A stretch of DNA of 64,000 bases from Rhabdornis inornatus (GCA_013397075.1 VWZS01000327.1:1-64000), one strand, 5' to 3'. Positions 24,946-37,500 are shown, counted from the first letter of the stretch. Made by a program: numbers and translations. The notes: a model not told the origin generated them from the sequence alone.

Positions 24946-26560
24946 CTACACCATTTTTCTTTGTTCTATGTCAACCACAAACAACCCCTACAGAACATCA
25001 TTTTGCATTTTTCCTTTAGAATAGCATCGTAACATCAAAACCATAGCTTGGAGTTTTCAGGATAATTTTTTAATATAATCCTGCCATTAGGTGTCAACAC
25101 AAGGCTGGGAGAAGCGTATGTATAAATTCAGTGAGTATATAAATTAATTTCTGTTATATAATAAATACACTGAACAAAACTGGTTCCCAAAGAGGTCATC
25201 ATTCAAAAGATCCTTCCATAATAAAAGTAACCATTTATTAATATTTTTTGTTAACTATTACTCATCTGTTTACACTGCCCATACAGTATTTTCAGTTTCT
25301 TGAAAGTCATATGCTTCATATATATAACACTAGTGAGCAGAACAAATTTTGCTGTGTTAAGGAAACTGGAAATACAAAGTACTGAGGTGTTTAAAATTTA
25401 ATATTGCCAGTATCTAATAATAACCAAAAAAAATTTCACTGTTAATATTGAACACAATTTTGTAAGCAGTTAAATGAGAACATCAGAAAAAGAGCTCAGA
25501 ATAATACATTACTTCACAGAAACTCAATTTTATGTCCTATTTTTCCATTTTAATTTGTGAAAATTTTCACTGTGTGTTCTCAAAAAACATCACAGCTTTC
25601 ATGACCCACAAGTATGAAGGTCCACTTATATATATTTAAAAATAAACAAAAATGTATTCTTCCTGGAAAGTAATTAACAAGTTATATGCATGCTTTAAAC
25701 CAGTTATGCATGAGTTCAAAAACAAACGTTTCTTTTATTATATGAACTACATAAACCTCTAGAAGAAAGAAAAGAGAGCAACTTAAATGTTTAAAGCTTA
25801 AATAACATCTGAAATACATTTTAGGAATTTGAAAGTTTATAATAACAAATACTTTTTAGTTTCTCTTTATGAAAGGAATATTTTCATCTCCATGCTTTAA
25901 GTTCTACTCTAAGACTGAATGTCCCAGCTTCACCAGTTTCTGTTAAAACTTAAAATTTTCAGATGGCAAAAACCGTACTGGCTTAACCATATGAAAGGCT
26001 CACAGATTAAATACTGACTCCATCAAAGTCAAAATCTCCTCAGCTTTGACTGACCCAATATTTCACCTTATATCTGCTGAAGTTCTGAAACCTTACAGAT
26101 ATTCTAAAAGCATGAAAAAAATGACATGGTATTTTCCTGGTCCTTAGAAAGCTCTTATAACATTATGTAGATTCATATAGCATTCTGTGCATGACTCAAA
26201 CCACACATGTGCATAAACATGCTATAAATAATGTTACATATCTTATCGTTGTGCTCCCCATGCACAGAAAACACATGACTTCACCAGAAGTTTCATTATA
26301 TGGAACTTTGGCCAAAAGAAAAAAAAAAAACCACTTAGTAGTAACTCCTTAAATTGTACTCTAATGCAATCGCTCAAGTTACTGATGAGGAGAGTAAGAC
26401 CTGATTTTCAGTTTTCCCTTTGAAAATGTGGGGTTAGAAACCAAAGGATGCTCAGCTTGTAAAATGCCCTCAGCTGAATATTCTAAATGGGCAATTATTC
26501 TAAACATACTCTCTAGGATGTTCTGATGCTATACAGACATTACTTAATCTACAGAGAGCA
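24946..26560. other. Intron just 3' of the RIMS2 exon pair
   Basis: AT-rich, no recognised repeat. It includes a 13-A run near 26320. I see no clear RBFOX-type TGCATG immediately downstream of the donor on the minus strand. Confidence 0.4.
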
Positions 26561-26570
26561 GCTTACTTAC

Positions 26571-26657
26571 GTCTGGGGCTCCTTTTCATTTTGCTGTTTT
26601 TGCTGTGGTTGAAGAACGTTATTTACCAGCTCAGTGATCCCACTAAAGGGAAACCAC
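26571..26657 (-). CDS. RIMS2: RIMS2 internal coding exon (87 bp), Q-rich linker of the RIM2 N-terminus
   Basis: On the minus strand an acceptor ending in AAACAG precedes 87 bases, followed by a strong donor GTAAGTAAG. The first G completes a Gln codon started in the preceding exon. The next 28 codons read WFPFSGITELVNNVLQ, then PQQ, then KQQNEKEPQ, and the last two bases (AC) begin a Thr codon. I recognise this as the RIM2 (RIMS2) segment that precedes KLHQQFEMYKEQ and the zinc finger. From memory, RIM1 has a different sequence here, so RIMS2 rather than RIMS1. RIM2 is a presynaptic active-zone scaffold that binds Rab3 and Munc13 through its N-terminus. The exon lies between the first Rab-binding helix and the zinc finger. 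It starts and ends in phase 2, so skipping it removes 29 codons without a frameshift. The polypyrimidine tract before the acceptor is weak, which fits regulated inclusion (inference). The following exon is not in the window. Confidence 0.93.
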
Positions 26658-27050
26658 CTGTTTAAACAAGCAAATAATGTGACTGAATAACCAATAAAAC
26701 CACACTAGTTCAAATGCTTGCTTATCCAACGTTAGTAGAAATACACAGGCGGAAAAGCTAGAGCCAATGGGAATGTTATTTGCAGAACTAAGCCACTAAG
26801 GGAGTAAGGGAAGTAAAGTTTTACGATTCACTAGTTCACAAGCAGGCAGCAAGAACCTACATCCAGCTAACATGTGGATGGAGTAAGAAGCTACAGGCAG
26901 CTCTCTTACAAGCCAGTCAGGAAGCAGATGACAAACTACCTGCAGCCTATCAGGTATCAGTGAAAGCTAATACCATCAAAGGTGCAGAGAGCAGAACATG
27001 GCAAAGGTAGAAAAGTCAAGCCTATTGCATCTATGAGATACTTTACTTAC
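26658..27050 (-). other. RIMS2: 393-bp intron between the two RIMS2 exons
   Basis: This is a very short GT-AG intron inside a gene whose flanking introns here exceed 26 and 36 kb. The donor GTAAGTAAAG is close to the U1 consensus. The last AG before the acceptor lies about 25 nt upstream (in TTCAGTCACA), so the branch point is probably in the final stretch. A perfect TACTAAC (minus strand, plus coordinates 26731-26737) lies further upstream, about 75 nt from the acceptor. If retained, the intron gives an immediate in-frame TAA, because the phase-2 frame reads CAG-TAA across the donor. No repeat is recognised inside it. Confidence 0.85.
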
Positions 27051-27083
27051 TGTGTCGGCTGTGGTTTTTGCTCTTCTTTGACC
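27051..27083 (-). CDS. RIMS2: RIMS2 small internal coding exon (33 bp)
   Basis: On the minus strand the acceptor ATCTTTTTAG precedes 33 bases, and the donor GTAAGTAAAG follows. The first G completes a codon, expected to be the Lys (AAG) that ends the SVLK stretch of RIM2. Ten full codons read VKEEQKPQPT, and the final CA joins the G of the next exon to give Gln. The join to exon 26571-26657 gives VKEEQKPQPTQ-WFPFSG, matching the N-terminal region of RIM2 as I remember it for mammals. The phase (2/2) and length (11 codons) make it removable in frame. At 33 nt it is close to the neuronal microexon size class. The preceding exon, with the start codon and first Rab-binding helix, was not found in 27084-64000 and presumably lies beyond the window. 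Confidence 0.92.
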
Positions 27084-27786
27084 CTAAAAAGATAAGTTTG
27101 CACAACTGAGTGCAACATGTTGAAAACAACTATCCTGAAGTACTAAAATCTGTATCAAATTGGAAGGGGAAAGTTCCTATTTTGAGTTAAAAGTATTTGC
27201 TTGAACATTTGTTGTATGATTATATTAAGTTATACTATGGGCTTATTTCCATCTAGTTTTAAAAATGGGGAATGCCAAGTATAGAAGACTTAAATATGTA
27301 ACTAAAAATTAAATCAGTAGTGTTCTATACCTGACTTCCAATTTTTTGTACATGTTAAAACATTTCCAGTAAAACATTCAGATACAAATATAAAGGAAGG
27401 TGCTTTGATTATGTGAACTACAATCTATTTTTTTTAATTCACAACCAAATTGCCTGCCATACTTCAAGGCAAATCTATAACATGTGATATGCCGTTTAAA
27501 ATGCAATATACTAAACTGATAGATTAAAGGAAAATCTGCATTATATTTATTAAACTACAGTGATGTCAGGAAGGACCCGAAGATAACTAAAAGCTAAGGA
27601 AGAAAAGTTAAGGAATTTTACCCCTGAGTGAACTTTAACAGGACTTGCTTAAAGAAATAACTGGCTAATTACATACAGTAGGTCTGTTTAGCACTGATTA
27701 ATAGTTGTCCATTGTCTTAAGGGAAATATTCCATCTAAAATACATGCTTTAACTCAAGTGAGCAAGCTGATGCTCTATACCAAACC
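27084..27786. other. Proximal intron upstream of the 33-bp RIMS2 exon
   Basis: This is unique sequence between the acceptor of exon 27051-27083 and a solo LTR. On the minus strand two TGC triplets lie about 20 and 30 nt upstream of the acceptor, within GTTGCACTCAGTTGTGCAAA. Intronic UGC motifs just upstream of neuronal small exons are a known feature of SRRM4 (nSR100) targets; the link here is an inference. Confidence 0.4.
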
Positions 27787-28402
27787 TGAGCTGGTTTCAG
27801 TTGGGGTAGAGTTAATTTTCTTCACAGTGGCTGGTATGCGGCTGTGTTTTGGATTTGTGCTGAACACAGGGTTGACCACATAGAGATGTTTTTGCTATTA
27901 CTGAGCAGGTCTTACACAGAACCAGGGCGTTTTCTGCTTCTTGTACTGCCACCCTGGTGAGGAAGTTGGGGGTGCATGGGAGGTTGGGAGGAAACACAAC
28001 CCCTGTCCTGAGATGAGACAGGTGACCCAAACTAACCAAAAGGCTACTACAGACCATGTGACATCATGCTCAGTAAATAAATCTGGGTGAAGTAGGAGGA
28101 AGGGGAGAGGTGGGGGACGTTTGGAGTGATGGAGTTCATCTTCCCAAGTAACTGTTGCACCTGATGGAGCCCTGCTCTCCTGGAAGTGGCTGAACACCTG
28201 CCTGCCCATGGGAAACAGTGAATTAATTCCTTGTTTTGCTTAGTCTGTGTGAATAGCTTCTACTTTCCCTATTAAACTGTCTTTATTTCAACCCATGAGT
28301 TTTCTATCTTTTTCTTTGCTGATTCTCTCCCTGATCCAGCTGGTGAGGGAGGGAGTGAGCAGCTGCCTGGGTTTTATTTATCACTGGGGTTAAGCCATGA
28401 CA
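27787..28402 (+). mobile_element. Solo LTR with exact 5-bp target-site duplication, ERVL-like family
   Basis: The 616-bp element begins TGAGCTGGTTTCAG and ends TTAAGCCATGACA (TG...CA). It is flanked by identical AAACC at 27782-27786 and 28403-28407, a 5-bp target-site duplication. Internal order: TAAATAAAT box at 28074-28082, ATTAAA poly(A) signal at 28271-28276 followed by CTGTCTTTATTTCAACCCAT, and a GAGGGAGTGAGCAGCTGCC region. The sequence matches a family I know as common in neoavian genomes. The clean duplication and the absence of internal genes show a solo LTR formed by recombination. It is antisense to RIMS2 and about 0.7 kb upstream of exon 27051-27083. Confidence 0.9.
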
Positions 28403-28407
28403 AAACC

Positions 28408-31400
28408 CAAGAATAGAGACATATACCCACAGTAATATTTGCATCCCCTAATTGCAGGTATTGGTCTTAAATATCCAGTTAGGATCTACTTTCCCTATAT
28501 GTTCAAAAACCCAAAAAGGTTCCTATATAGATATTCCAAATGTCTCTATAGAAAATAGTCTCACCTAACTAAACAGGAAATACAGGCTCATAATTTTTTA
28601 AGTGTTGCACAGAAAACTAAAGCTCACCTAAGTACCTCTATATCTCCTCCACCATGTGATATCACAGGAAACAACTCCATAAACAGGATTCAGTGACTAC
28701 ATAAGGTTTAAATAAGTGGACAATGAGAAACACTACTATCTTTCCAAAACTGAGAACCAAAAGGGAAAATTGAACATGCAACAGACAGTAAAATGTCTTC
28801 TAGCATGGTTTTGCCTCTTCAGCATGTTAGAAATGTATATACAAAGTAACATTCCAGTACAAAAGAAAATAAATAAATAAACAAGCACCACAAAAATCAA
28901 GCAGGTATATTAAACAAACAAACAAAAAAGTAAAAATAAAAATGTCTCATGCCATTGCAATTCCACTCTACCATGCATCTTAGTCACATTATTATCTTTA
29001 ATCAAGAGAATCCACACTAGTTTTTCAATGTAGAAAATTCAAAGCAGGAGAAATGGAAGGGATGGGAAATCAAAGCACGTCCTTACTGTTCTCACTAGGT
29101 AGCTCAGGACATTTAATTTAGATCCCCAACATTATGAGACTTAAGGCTCCATGGTCAGCTGTGAGAAGGAAACTGTAATAATAATTCAGAGCTCCTAAGT
29201 TGCGTGCACAGAACTAGACACTGAAATGTGACTTCCCTGGCAACTGGACATTGAAAACTGAATATATTGCTAACCTGTATATTCCTTTCCATACACGATT
29301 TCCAAACAAATACTCAACTCTTAAGTTATTACTTCATTGTTAATTGTTCTATTGAAATGAACAGGGGAAACCCAAGCCCTTCACATAATCAGATTACAAC
29401 CAACATCTTTACTTTGGATAGTGACCATGGTCAATAACTTTTCACGTGTGGAACTGACATCAAATTAGGGTACAATCCTAAGTGTGTAGGTTGAAATCTT
29501 TGGTGCAATTTTTTTTGCAACAGGATCTAGCATATTTACATAATAGTATGTATTTGTTGGCTTCAGTTGCAGCTGCAAACCCTTGGTATTTTTTAAAATC
29601 TCACAATCAGTTTTTAGTTTTGCACCATTAAATAAAATTGTCCATTATCAGATATGTTGAAAACCTGCATTTAAAATTAATTTCTCAGCATTTTATAGAA
29701 ACATTGTGTTCTAAGTCAGGATACGATATGACCCTACAATCCAAAATATCTCTTAGAAATTAATCTTTTCACCTCCTAGAATTCCGTCTCATTCACTATA
29801 CACTTTCCAACACTGCAGTTATGTGAGGACAAGAGCTGCCATTATTATATAATAGTGACGCATTCCTTGAGCACTCTCCATACATCCTTCAGTCCCTGGA
29901 TTAGGAAATTATCTTCCTTGCCTTTAGAACGAGCATGGAAGACAAACTACAATTTGAAAAAAATATATTAAGAAATATATTGAATTAACAGATTCTACCA
30001 TATGATTTTAAATTAATATTAACCTTGTGGATCAACAGGCCTGAACACTTCAGGTGTATAGTCAGGTACTTATCTTTCAAGGTCAGATACAGAGTCTGGA
30101 TCTAAATCAGAAAACCACAGACTAATTTCTGCTACTTTTTTTTCCCAAAAGACTTCATTCAGATGAAATTACAAGTTGTAGCAACTGATAGAAATAATCA
30201 TATATTAGATGAAATGCACTGAATCTATTTTTAACATCGCTGTGGTTTTAGACAGAAGAGGACTAAAGAGACTCCAGATAACTCGAACCCTATCTACATG
30301 TACACATACAGTTGTATTTCCTTTGGTTACAAGAGCTGCTTTGTGTTTCACTGGATTGTGTAGAATTGCTTTCTACCCTCCTTTTAAAAATCAGCGACAA
30401 AGAATTGCTTATAAGTGTCTTACCAGGTCAGCAAACCCCCAAACTTCCATTCTCTCAACAGACCGACTGAAATACCCCAAGCAGTATAACTACATTGTGC
30501 TCCTTCCAGGCTGTCTTCATTTAACCTTCCTATGTCTTTTCAATTCTACCCACTCAAAACTCTACCAAGAATATTTGCATTTGTCATTCTTCACTAGAAA
30601 CAAATTCTGACCAGCGCTTGTTCACTAAAAGCACGAACAAGCTGCAGATAATGTGTCTGATCAACAGTGACAGACAATGGGTTCTAACAGAGCAGAATAC
30701 TAAGTATTTTACCAAGTATTCTAAAATGTTAGAGGAGTTTGGAACTTTTGTCACAATTTCTTTTTTTTTTGCAAAGATCACAACTCCATACACTACTCCA
30801 CTTGAAAACAAGCCAGGATTTTCCTACTTGCCAAAAATAAAGAATTTTTACACCTTGCACTTTGTTATCAGAAACCTCTGCCCTTAGAAACACACACAGC
30901 ACCATTACTCTTGTGTTCCTCTGCAAGTCAACACAAGTGCCAGACCTCTTTGATCTTTTCCAGTAGCTAGAGTCATTAAGTTAAATCTCAAGTCTCAGCG
31001 AACAGTTTTTGATGTTAGATCCTCTCCATATACTAAAAATTTCCTCAAAGATTAAGGCTATTCCCACTGGCACAGGGAATGAATATGAGAACAGAACAGA
31101 AAGAAGAGGGAAGAGAACAAGAAAAATGGAAGCAGGAGACTAAGTAATGAAAATATCTATATAAAACTTATTATTATCCCTTTAAACTCCTACTACTTTT
31201 TTATTTTTCAATCTACTGCCACCAGTAAAAGCTTCTCTCTAAAACTTACTATGTCAAAACCATAAAACATTTTTCCAAAAGGGGTTTTGGAGGCAGGTAA
31301 ACTAACAAGCACTGTTACCAGAGCTCATCTCTACTTTCACATGTTTGGATGCATAGCCACAAAAACATAAGGCAAGAATTCATGTGCTTCAATCTATGAA

Positions 31401-34400
31401 AATAACCCTTAAAACAGACTCTGCACCTCCTAGATATCTGTATTAGTTCTTCTCAAGTGAAGTTTGGGGAACTCAGATTTCAGAATCAGCCATCCTTGGC
31501 AGGGATAAACATCCTAATATCTACCACTAATCCAGTAATATTCTCAAGATTCACAACTTGCCATCCATGGACCTACAAGCACAAGGAGATCTAATCTGCA
31601 GGAGCAAACTGGGTGTACCTAATGTCTCCTAGAAACACTGAGTTGAGCATACAGCATATAACACTCTATATTACTTTCACTTAAAAATCCTGCAGGCCAG
31701 TAGTTTCAGTCTTTTGCTCAACAATAGTCTATATTTTCCTCATTTCCTAACCAACTCAGTGGACTAGGATAGACCAGGAAAGAAGCTTTTCCTAGCCCTT
31801 TTGTTAAAATTGAGAGGATTGGAAAAGCAAGTCAATCTTTTGCTTAAAACTCGTCTCTGAAAAAAAGTCTAAATACATTTTATTATTACTAATGATGCTA
31901 TAATGTTGCTAGTATCAATTTAATGAAGCTGTTGATGTTTCTAGAGTAGTTATTAAATATATTGCTTAGGAAATCCACGGAGTGGGACACTTGTACAAAA
32001 TTCTCAAGTTTAGAGAATGTAGATCCTAATGGCAAAGCAGGATATATGTGCAGTAGTCTCAATAAGCAATGCATGTTACACTAAACTTGATTAAGAATCA
32101 ACATAAGATTAAATATTAATGCACCAAACTATCTGGTTTTCCTAAAGCAAATCATACAGGAAGGGTGAGGGGCAGTCTCAGATCTATAAAAAGAACTGTC
32201 ACGTTTTGCTTTCTCTGCAGATACCATACTGACATTGACCTCCAGTTTTGTTCACAAAAAAGAAATAGTTGAGAGAAGACAGCAACAAATAATTTTTTTC
32301 TCAAACACAGATTTACATTATACGTAATAAAAATCCATAAAGCTGCTATCTTTCAAATAAAAACAGCAGCATGAATAATTACTTCATAACCACTTGTATT
32401 ATAAGGTGAATTAAGCTGAAGACTATTCTCAGGATTAGAATTTTTCTTTCTTTGCATTCCAGACCTCACTAACCCAAGTGACAGTACAGAGACACATCTT
32501 TCTCGAGAGTCAAGGTGCCAATCTTTGAAGTGTTCTCTCTCTCTGCAATAGCTGTCTACAATTATAAGCAGATTTGAAATATTCCAAAATCACTTGATAA
32601 TTAGCAAATGTCTTTTCAATGTACAACTAGAGAAAAGATTTTAATGAAGGTATGTAACTAGCTTTCTCTGGAATTTATATAGTCCCATTGTCATAGTATA
32701 TGAACATCATAATCTCTGAAAGTATTTACCATTGGCAATATTTCTTAATTTAGAACAACTTCCTCCCCTGAAACTTATACCCTTGAAAATGGCACTGAAA
32801 ATAGATTTAAAGAAACAATAATAAAATTCTAACGTTCCTTCCCTCTTGCTTCCCTATGCCTTCCATTCTTTCTTTCCAAAAAAATCACATTCAATGCATA
32901 ACTATATCCAAATCACTATGGGGATACCCATTCCTTCATATTAATTGTGCTGAAAAAGAGGGAAGATCATCAGCTCCAGTGACATTCAGAGGTTTTCACC
33001 ACCCTGTCTTAGAATGCAAGGTCCATTAATCCATTTTCCTAGACTGCCTGCTGTGGATTCTTTTTTCTCCTAAATCTTCATAATAGTATTTCAATTATAT
33101 CTCCCATACCAAATGAACATTAAAAAAAAAAAAAGAAAAGAAAAAAGAAAAAAAAAAAAGGATTAGTTACAGTGACTGCAGTGACTGCACTCACACACCA
33201 GAAGTCAAGACATGACACAAGCACAGTATATAACTGCCTGCATTCACTCCTGACAAAACAGTGGAGTTAACACAGACATATCGTCAAATGCAACCAACTA
33301 TTTTCTTGAGAAGGCACTTCTACAGATGAATTAAGTTAAATTACGTAAGTATGTTTAACTCCAAGAAAGGAGGTCAAATAAATCCATGCAAATTACATAA
33401 CCATAAAATATTGTACATTAACTGAATTGATTCATTGCATTGATTACCCTATTGATGCTATAAGAACATACACATAACGTACAGTTTAATTATTTTGTTC
33501 AAACTTAAAGACTTTAATTTATATTACTGTTCCAAGTGTTTTATTAATTTAGAGAGGATCATATTTTGGACAGCAAACTAATGTCTTTCCAAAGGAATAT
33601 TTTCCTGAAGATATATGCAGGTGATTTTACTGTAATTTTGTTCTGTTTGTAACAAAAGTACAAGTACTTTCCAGAAAAGCACTTTGACAATCAGTAGCTG
33701 AGTGGTAATTGGACATTTGATATTAGTGAACAAGCAAGTGGAGAAGTTGGGTACTTGTGCTATAAACAGTATCTGGTGCACAGAACAATTTAAAACCTAC
33801 CTAAATCCAAGCTTAAGAGGTTAAACATTTGCTGAAATGCTTACAAACTCAATTTACCCTTAAAGCCTATGACAAACAACAAGAAGTCACCATACACACT
33901 TTAGAGATAAGCACAGATATCTACATGCTCTTGTATAATAGTCTAATCTGAATGAACCTCAGATGAACATCATCCATAAATATAACAAGTTCTGTGAGAT
34001 AAAGCCTACTCTGATATTTAGATGTTAATTAGAAATGGGATGGTTTAATATAAGGTTCCAGACAAGTCGCAAAGTGAAATTTTGATTCTAATATTGTTAT
34101 AAAATATCTACTAAATGTGGTTCACTGTGACCAAAAACAGTGCTCAACAGCCCTGTAATTTAACTCTAAAACTGAAGAAACTGACAGTGTGTGTTGATTA
34201 TTTCAGAATCAGCAAAACAAATCAGATTCTGATTTATCTGAATATATAAGATGTCTTAGGATATGAACTCTTCAGGGCAGAAATATTTCCTATTGTTCAT
34301 TTCTGGCATAGGAGATGGAGACACTGTGTTCTACAAATGAAAGCTCCCTTGCTTCTCACATGTCCTAACTCAGCCAGAATTCTTCCTTGCTAGTTGTTAT

Positions 34401-34514
34401 GGTGTTTATAATAAAATGATAAGAATGAGCATCAAACTCCCCAGTCAGCTCATGAGGAAATTATTATCGTACAACTAATAATAAATAAGTACTACACTGA
34501 ACAGCAGCCATTAT
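28408..34514. other. Unique AT-rich intron with small simple repeats
   Basis: No transposon or exon is recognised in about 6 kb. An AAAT/AAAC-rich patch is at 28861-28942. A 133-codon plus-strand open frame (30209-30610) has no recognisable domain and no splice or promoter context. An A-rich tract at 33122-33159 is followed by two direct copies of CAGTGACTG (33170-33187). Confidence 0.4.
33122..33187 (+). repeat. A-rich tract plus tandem CAGTGACTG
   Basis: A run of A with scattered G (33122-33159), then GATTAGTTA, then CAGTGACTG twice in tandem. Low-complexity sequence. Confidence 0.8.
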
Positions 34515-34577
34515 GTTATATACAGTTATACATATACTGTATGTATATATACAGTATATACATATACTGTATATAAC
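34515..34577. repeat. Nested AT-rich palindrome (cruciform-capable)
   Basis: Outer arms GTTATATACAGT (34515-34526) and ACTGTATATAAC (34566-34577) are perfect reverse complements. Between them a second inverted repeat pairs TATACTGTAT with ATACAGTATA. The block is built from TATACAG/CTGTATA units and could fold into a near-continuous hairpin or cruciform. Confidence 0.85.
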
Positions 34578-37500
34578 ATACGTTATATCCAGTTCCAATA
34601 ATTATTTCATGGATCAGTGCTCTCTTTTGAAGGCTATACAAAATTGCAAGCAGGAGGCTTAGACCAGGAAGGTGATATTAAAAGGTCTATGTTAAAAATC
34701 TAGTGTTTGTCCAAACCTACCACATAGTTTAAAATGGACTACTGCAGTCTTTTCCTATATTTAGTAGGGAAAAGAGTATTTTGATTATCATAGAGTAAGT
34801 GGGAATTTCTAAGACAGAATTTTAAAGGCCTTGGCTTTATAATTTGGTGCCCTGAGGAATAGACCAGCTGCTTCTCATGTAGGTATTATGTGTCAGCTGA
34901 GGGAATGAGGCATGTACAGAAACTTGGAAAAGCAAAAGTTATAAAATAATAAATAGAAAGTCTTGGATCACACAAAGTTGTCAAAGAGGGGCAACTAGAA
35001 AACAGTACAAACAATCTAAACAAAGGAATTATATTAGGTGAAGTTGTGTCTTTCAGTCCTAAAACTCCCGAAGTTTTTTTCAGATTGGCATATTATTAAT
35101 ATTTTTGAATTAGAAGTTTCAATATTTGCTTTTTTTTGGGTAAAGTATCCAGTGTCTGTCAGTTGTTCATCTCTAACATCATATATAATAGCTGCAAGAT
35201 CAGACCAGCTAACTTGCAACACATAAAACCAAAAATTAGCCTGTATTAGAAATGCAGTAAGAACAAAACAGAGATCAAATTAATGCATATGAAGGATGTT
35301 AAGGGCAGCAGATGAAAAGAGCACACAAGTATAAGGAATCCTTGAACCATAGTAAATATTTGTTTAAAAGTAGTTTACGTGTTCAGTTTCTATCAGCTCA
35401 TTCAAAGAGCAGCTAACATTGCATAACTCTTCATTACAATGAACTTACAAATTCATTTCAAGAACATGAGATACAAGTAAATACCTCCTTGAATCTGATC
35501 AGTTTTTTCTGTCAGTAGACCCCTTTTAAGATTAAATTTAAAAAGGGTAGTGTTCCTACAAATAGCTTTTAATCTCTTTTAAAAGTTCAACTGTGATACA
35601 ATAGTCATCTGCCCTGCTGCATATTTGGTCACACTAACGTCTTTGTCACACAATCTGAAAAGCCCTGACTTCCCTCTGATCTCAGTGCTCATATTTTATA
35701 CAGGCTGAAACACCTCACATGGGAGCCTGACACTTGTTCACAGCCTCTAGGTAAGTAGCAACTGCCTTCACTCAGGAAGTTTTAGCGGATTGAGCTTTAA
35801 GCACATACATATTTCGATTCATTGGGGGGAAATAATTTTATTTGGATTTAACTTTTTTCTCCAAGTTAGTATGTGTTACTGTCCTAAATCCTGCAGATAT
35901 GTGGATAATTCAGGCAGATGATTCACAGAGAATAAAAGGAATCGGTCTGAGACAGAAGGCATCAAATTTGAAAAAAAAAATTGGACTTTGCACTAATTTT
36001 CCAAGAAGGAATAGTGACAAGTGTCCAATTGTCACATAACATTTTTCATTAGATGCAATTTTCTGTAATTATGGTGACCTCATGGCAAGTCTTGGGTGAG
36101 ATTTGCATTGAAAAAATGCTGAAGTTACAGATATTTCTAGAACCTAAACTCTAGCAAAGATTAATTTTTAACAGCTAGCATTCATTTGACTGTATCTATT
36201 TTCAAAAAGTCAGGTTTCTCCAGAGAAGTGCTGGAATAGCACTTAGATGTGCCAATGTAATCTTTTCTATTTTGTGTAAAGAGAAAAAAAGTGTTTTACA
36301 TTCTTGCCTATAAGCTGTGTAAAATGTACCACAATAGCTGCATTACAGTGAGCCATACTTTACTTCTGGAAACGAGGATGACTCTAGCAACATAACTGAA
36401 TAGTATAGTCATGTTCATGACCAAAATGCAAACATTTCCCTATTATAGTAATAACTATAGTAATAATACTATTATCATAATAAAACATGCATAAATACAT
36501 CCAAATGTAACATACACATGTAGAAGACTACTCAAACTTTAGTAAATCTATAATCTCTAAACACAATTTTACCAGAGTAAATTTCAGTAGTGGATAATCA
36601 AATACCAAATAAGGTTTTGTCCTACAATAGTTTTTCTTAAAAAGCACCCAAAAAAGGCTTAAATATTTTAAATGAAAATTTTAATCATAAGGGCTACAAC
36701 TTTCCTTACTTAATGCAATTTTTATTAATTCTGTATAGGAAAGATGAGACTTTATTTTTTACTTATGCTTCCAAATGTTTTGCAGTTAACTGAAATTCTC
36801 ATGGAATTCATAAGATGAAGCAGAAAGCCTAATTTTAAAATTGATAGAAAAGCTAGGATATTGAAATCAAACACAGAATATTAGTTGAATTCTAATGTAT
36901 GTAGAGTTTCATTTTAGAACAAACCATTAAAAAAAGTTTCTTCTAAGAGTTTTGAGTTGCTTTTGGGTTGGATTTTTACTTTTTCAACAGTAGATGGCAT
37001 TCCAAGCATCTCCTGCAGAAAGTGCTTTCATAGATGCTTATTCTGTCACCAGCTGCTAGTAAAATATGCAACCCTGGGCTCAGCTGCTAGCAGGTGAATT
37101 TAAAAAAATTCATTTTAACTCTGTAATTAATTTTAAATGCACTGGTAATTACTTTGGACTTGATATGTTATTTTGCCTGTTAAATAGCAATTTTGTAACA
37201 TTATTATCTCTCATATACCCAATAGGTGAAAATCATATACACTAGAGCTTAAAAACTAAACAGGAGACAATAAGGTAGTATTTCTCAGACTGCAACATTT
37301 AATTGTGTGAAAAGGATTCAAATTTCTTCCAGAGTTCAGGCAATCCTAGAGAAGGATTATTGCAAAGGACACAACAGGAACAGAAATAACACATGGCATG
37401 AATTTGTTTCTGTTCTCTTCAAACCCAGCCTTACAAAGAGCCCCTTTTTGGAGCAGACTTGTGTCCTGCACCCCATCTAGCTCTGCATCACTATTGAATA

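Larger units (their letters stand above)
1..26570 (-). other. RIMS2: RIMS2 intron 3' of exon 26571-26657 (partial)
   Basis: Everything from the donor at 26569-26570 down to the window start is intron in RIMS2 orientation. I looked for the next expected exon (KLHQQFEMYKEQ and the zinc finger with CGICHKTKFADGCGH) on the minus strand and did not see it, so the intron is at least 26.5 kb. It carries the repeats listed separately. Confidence 0.8.

Noticed and set aside
26731..26737. Perfect TACTAAC on the minus strand as branch point of the 393-bp intron
   Set aside because: Several AG dinucleotides lie between it and the acceptor at about 75 nt; a site nearer the acceptor is more likely, although distant branch points do exist.
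30209..30610. 133-codon open frame on the plus strand
   Set aside because: No family motif, no splice or promoter context, and antisense inside the RIMS2 intron; best explained by chance.
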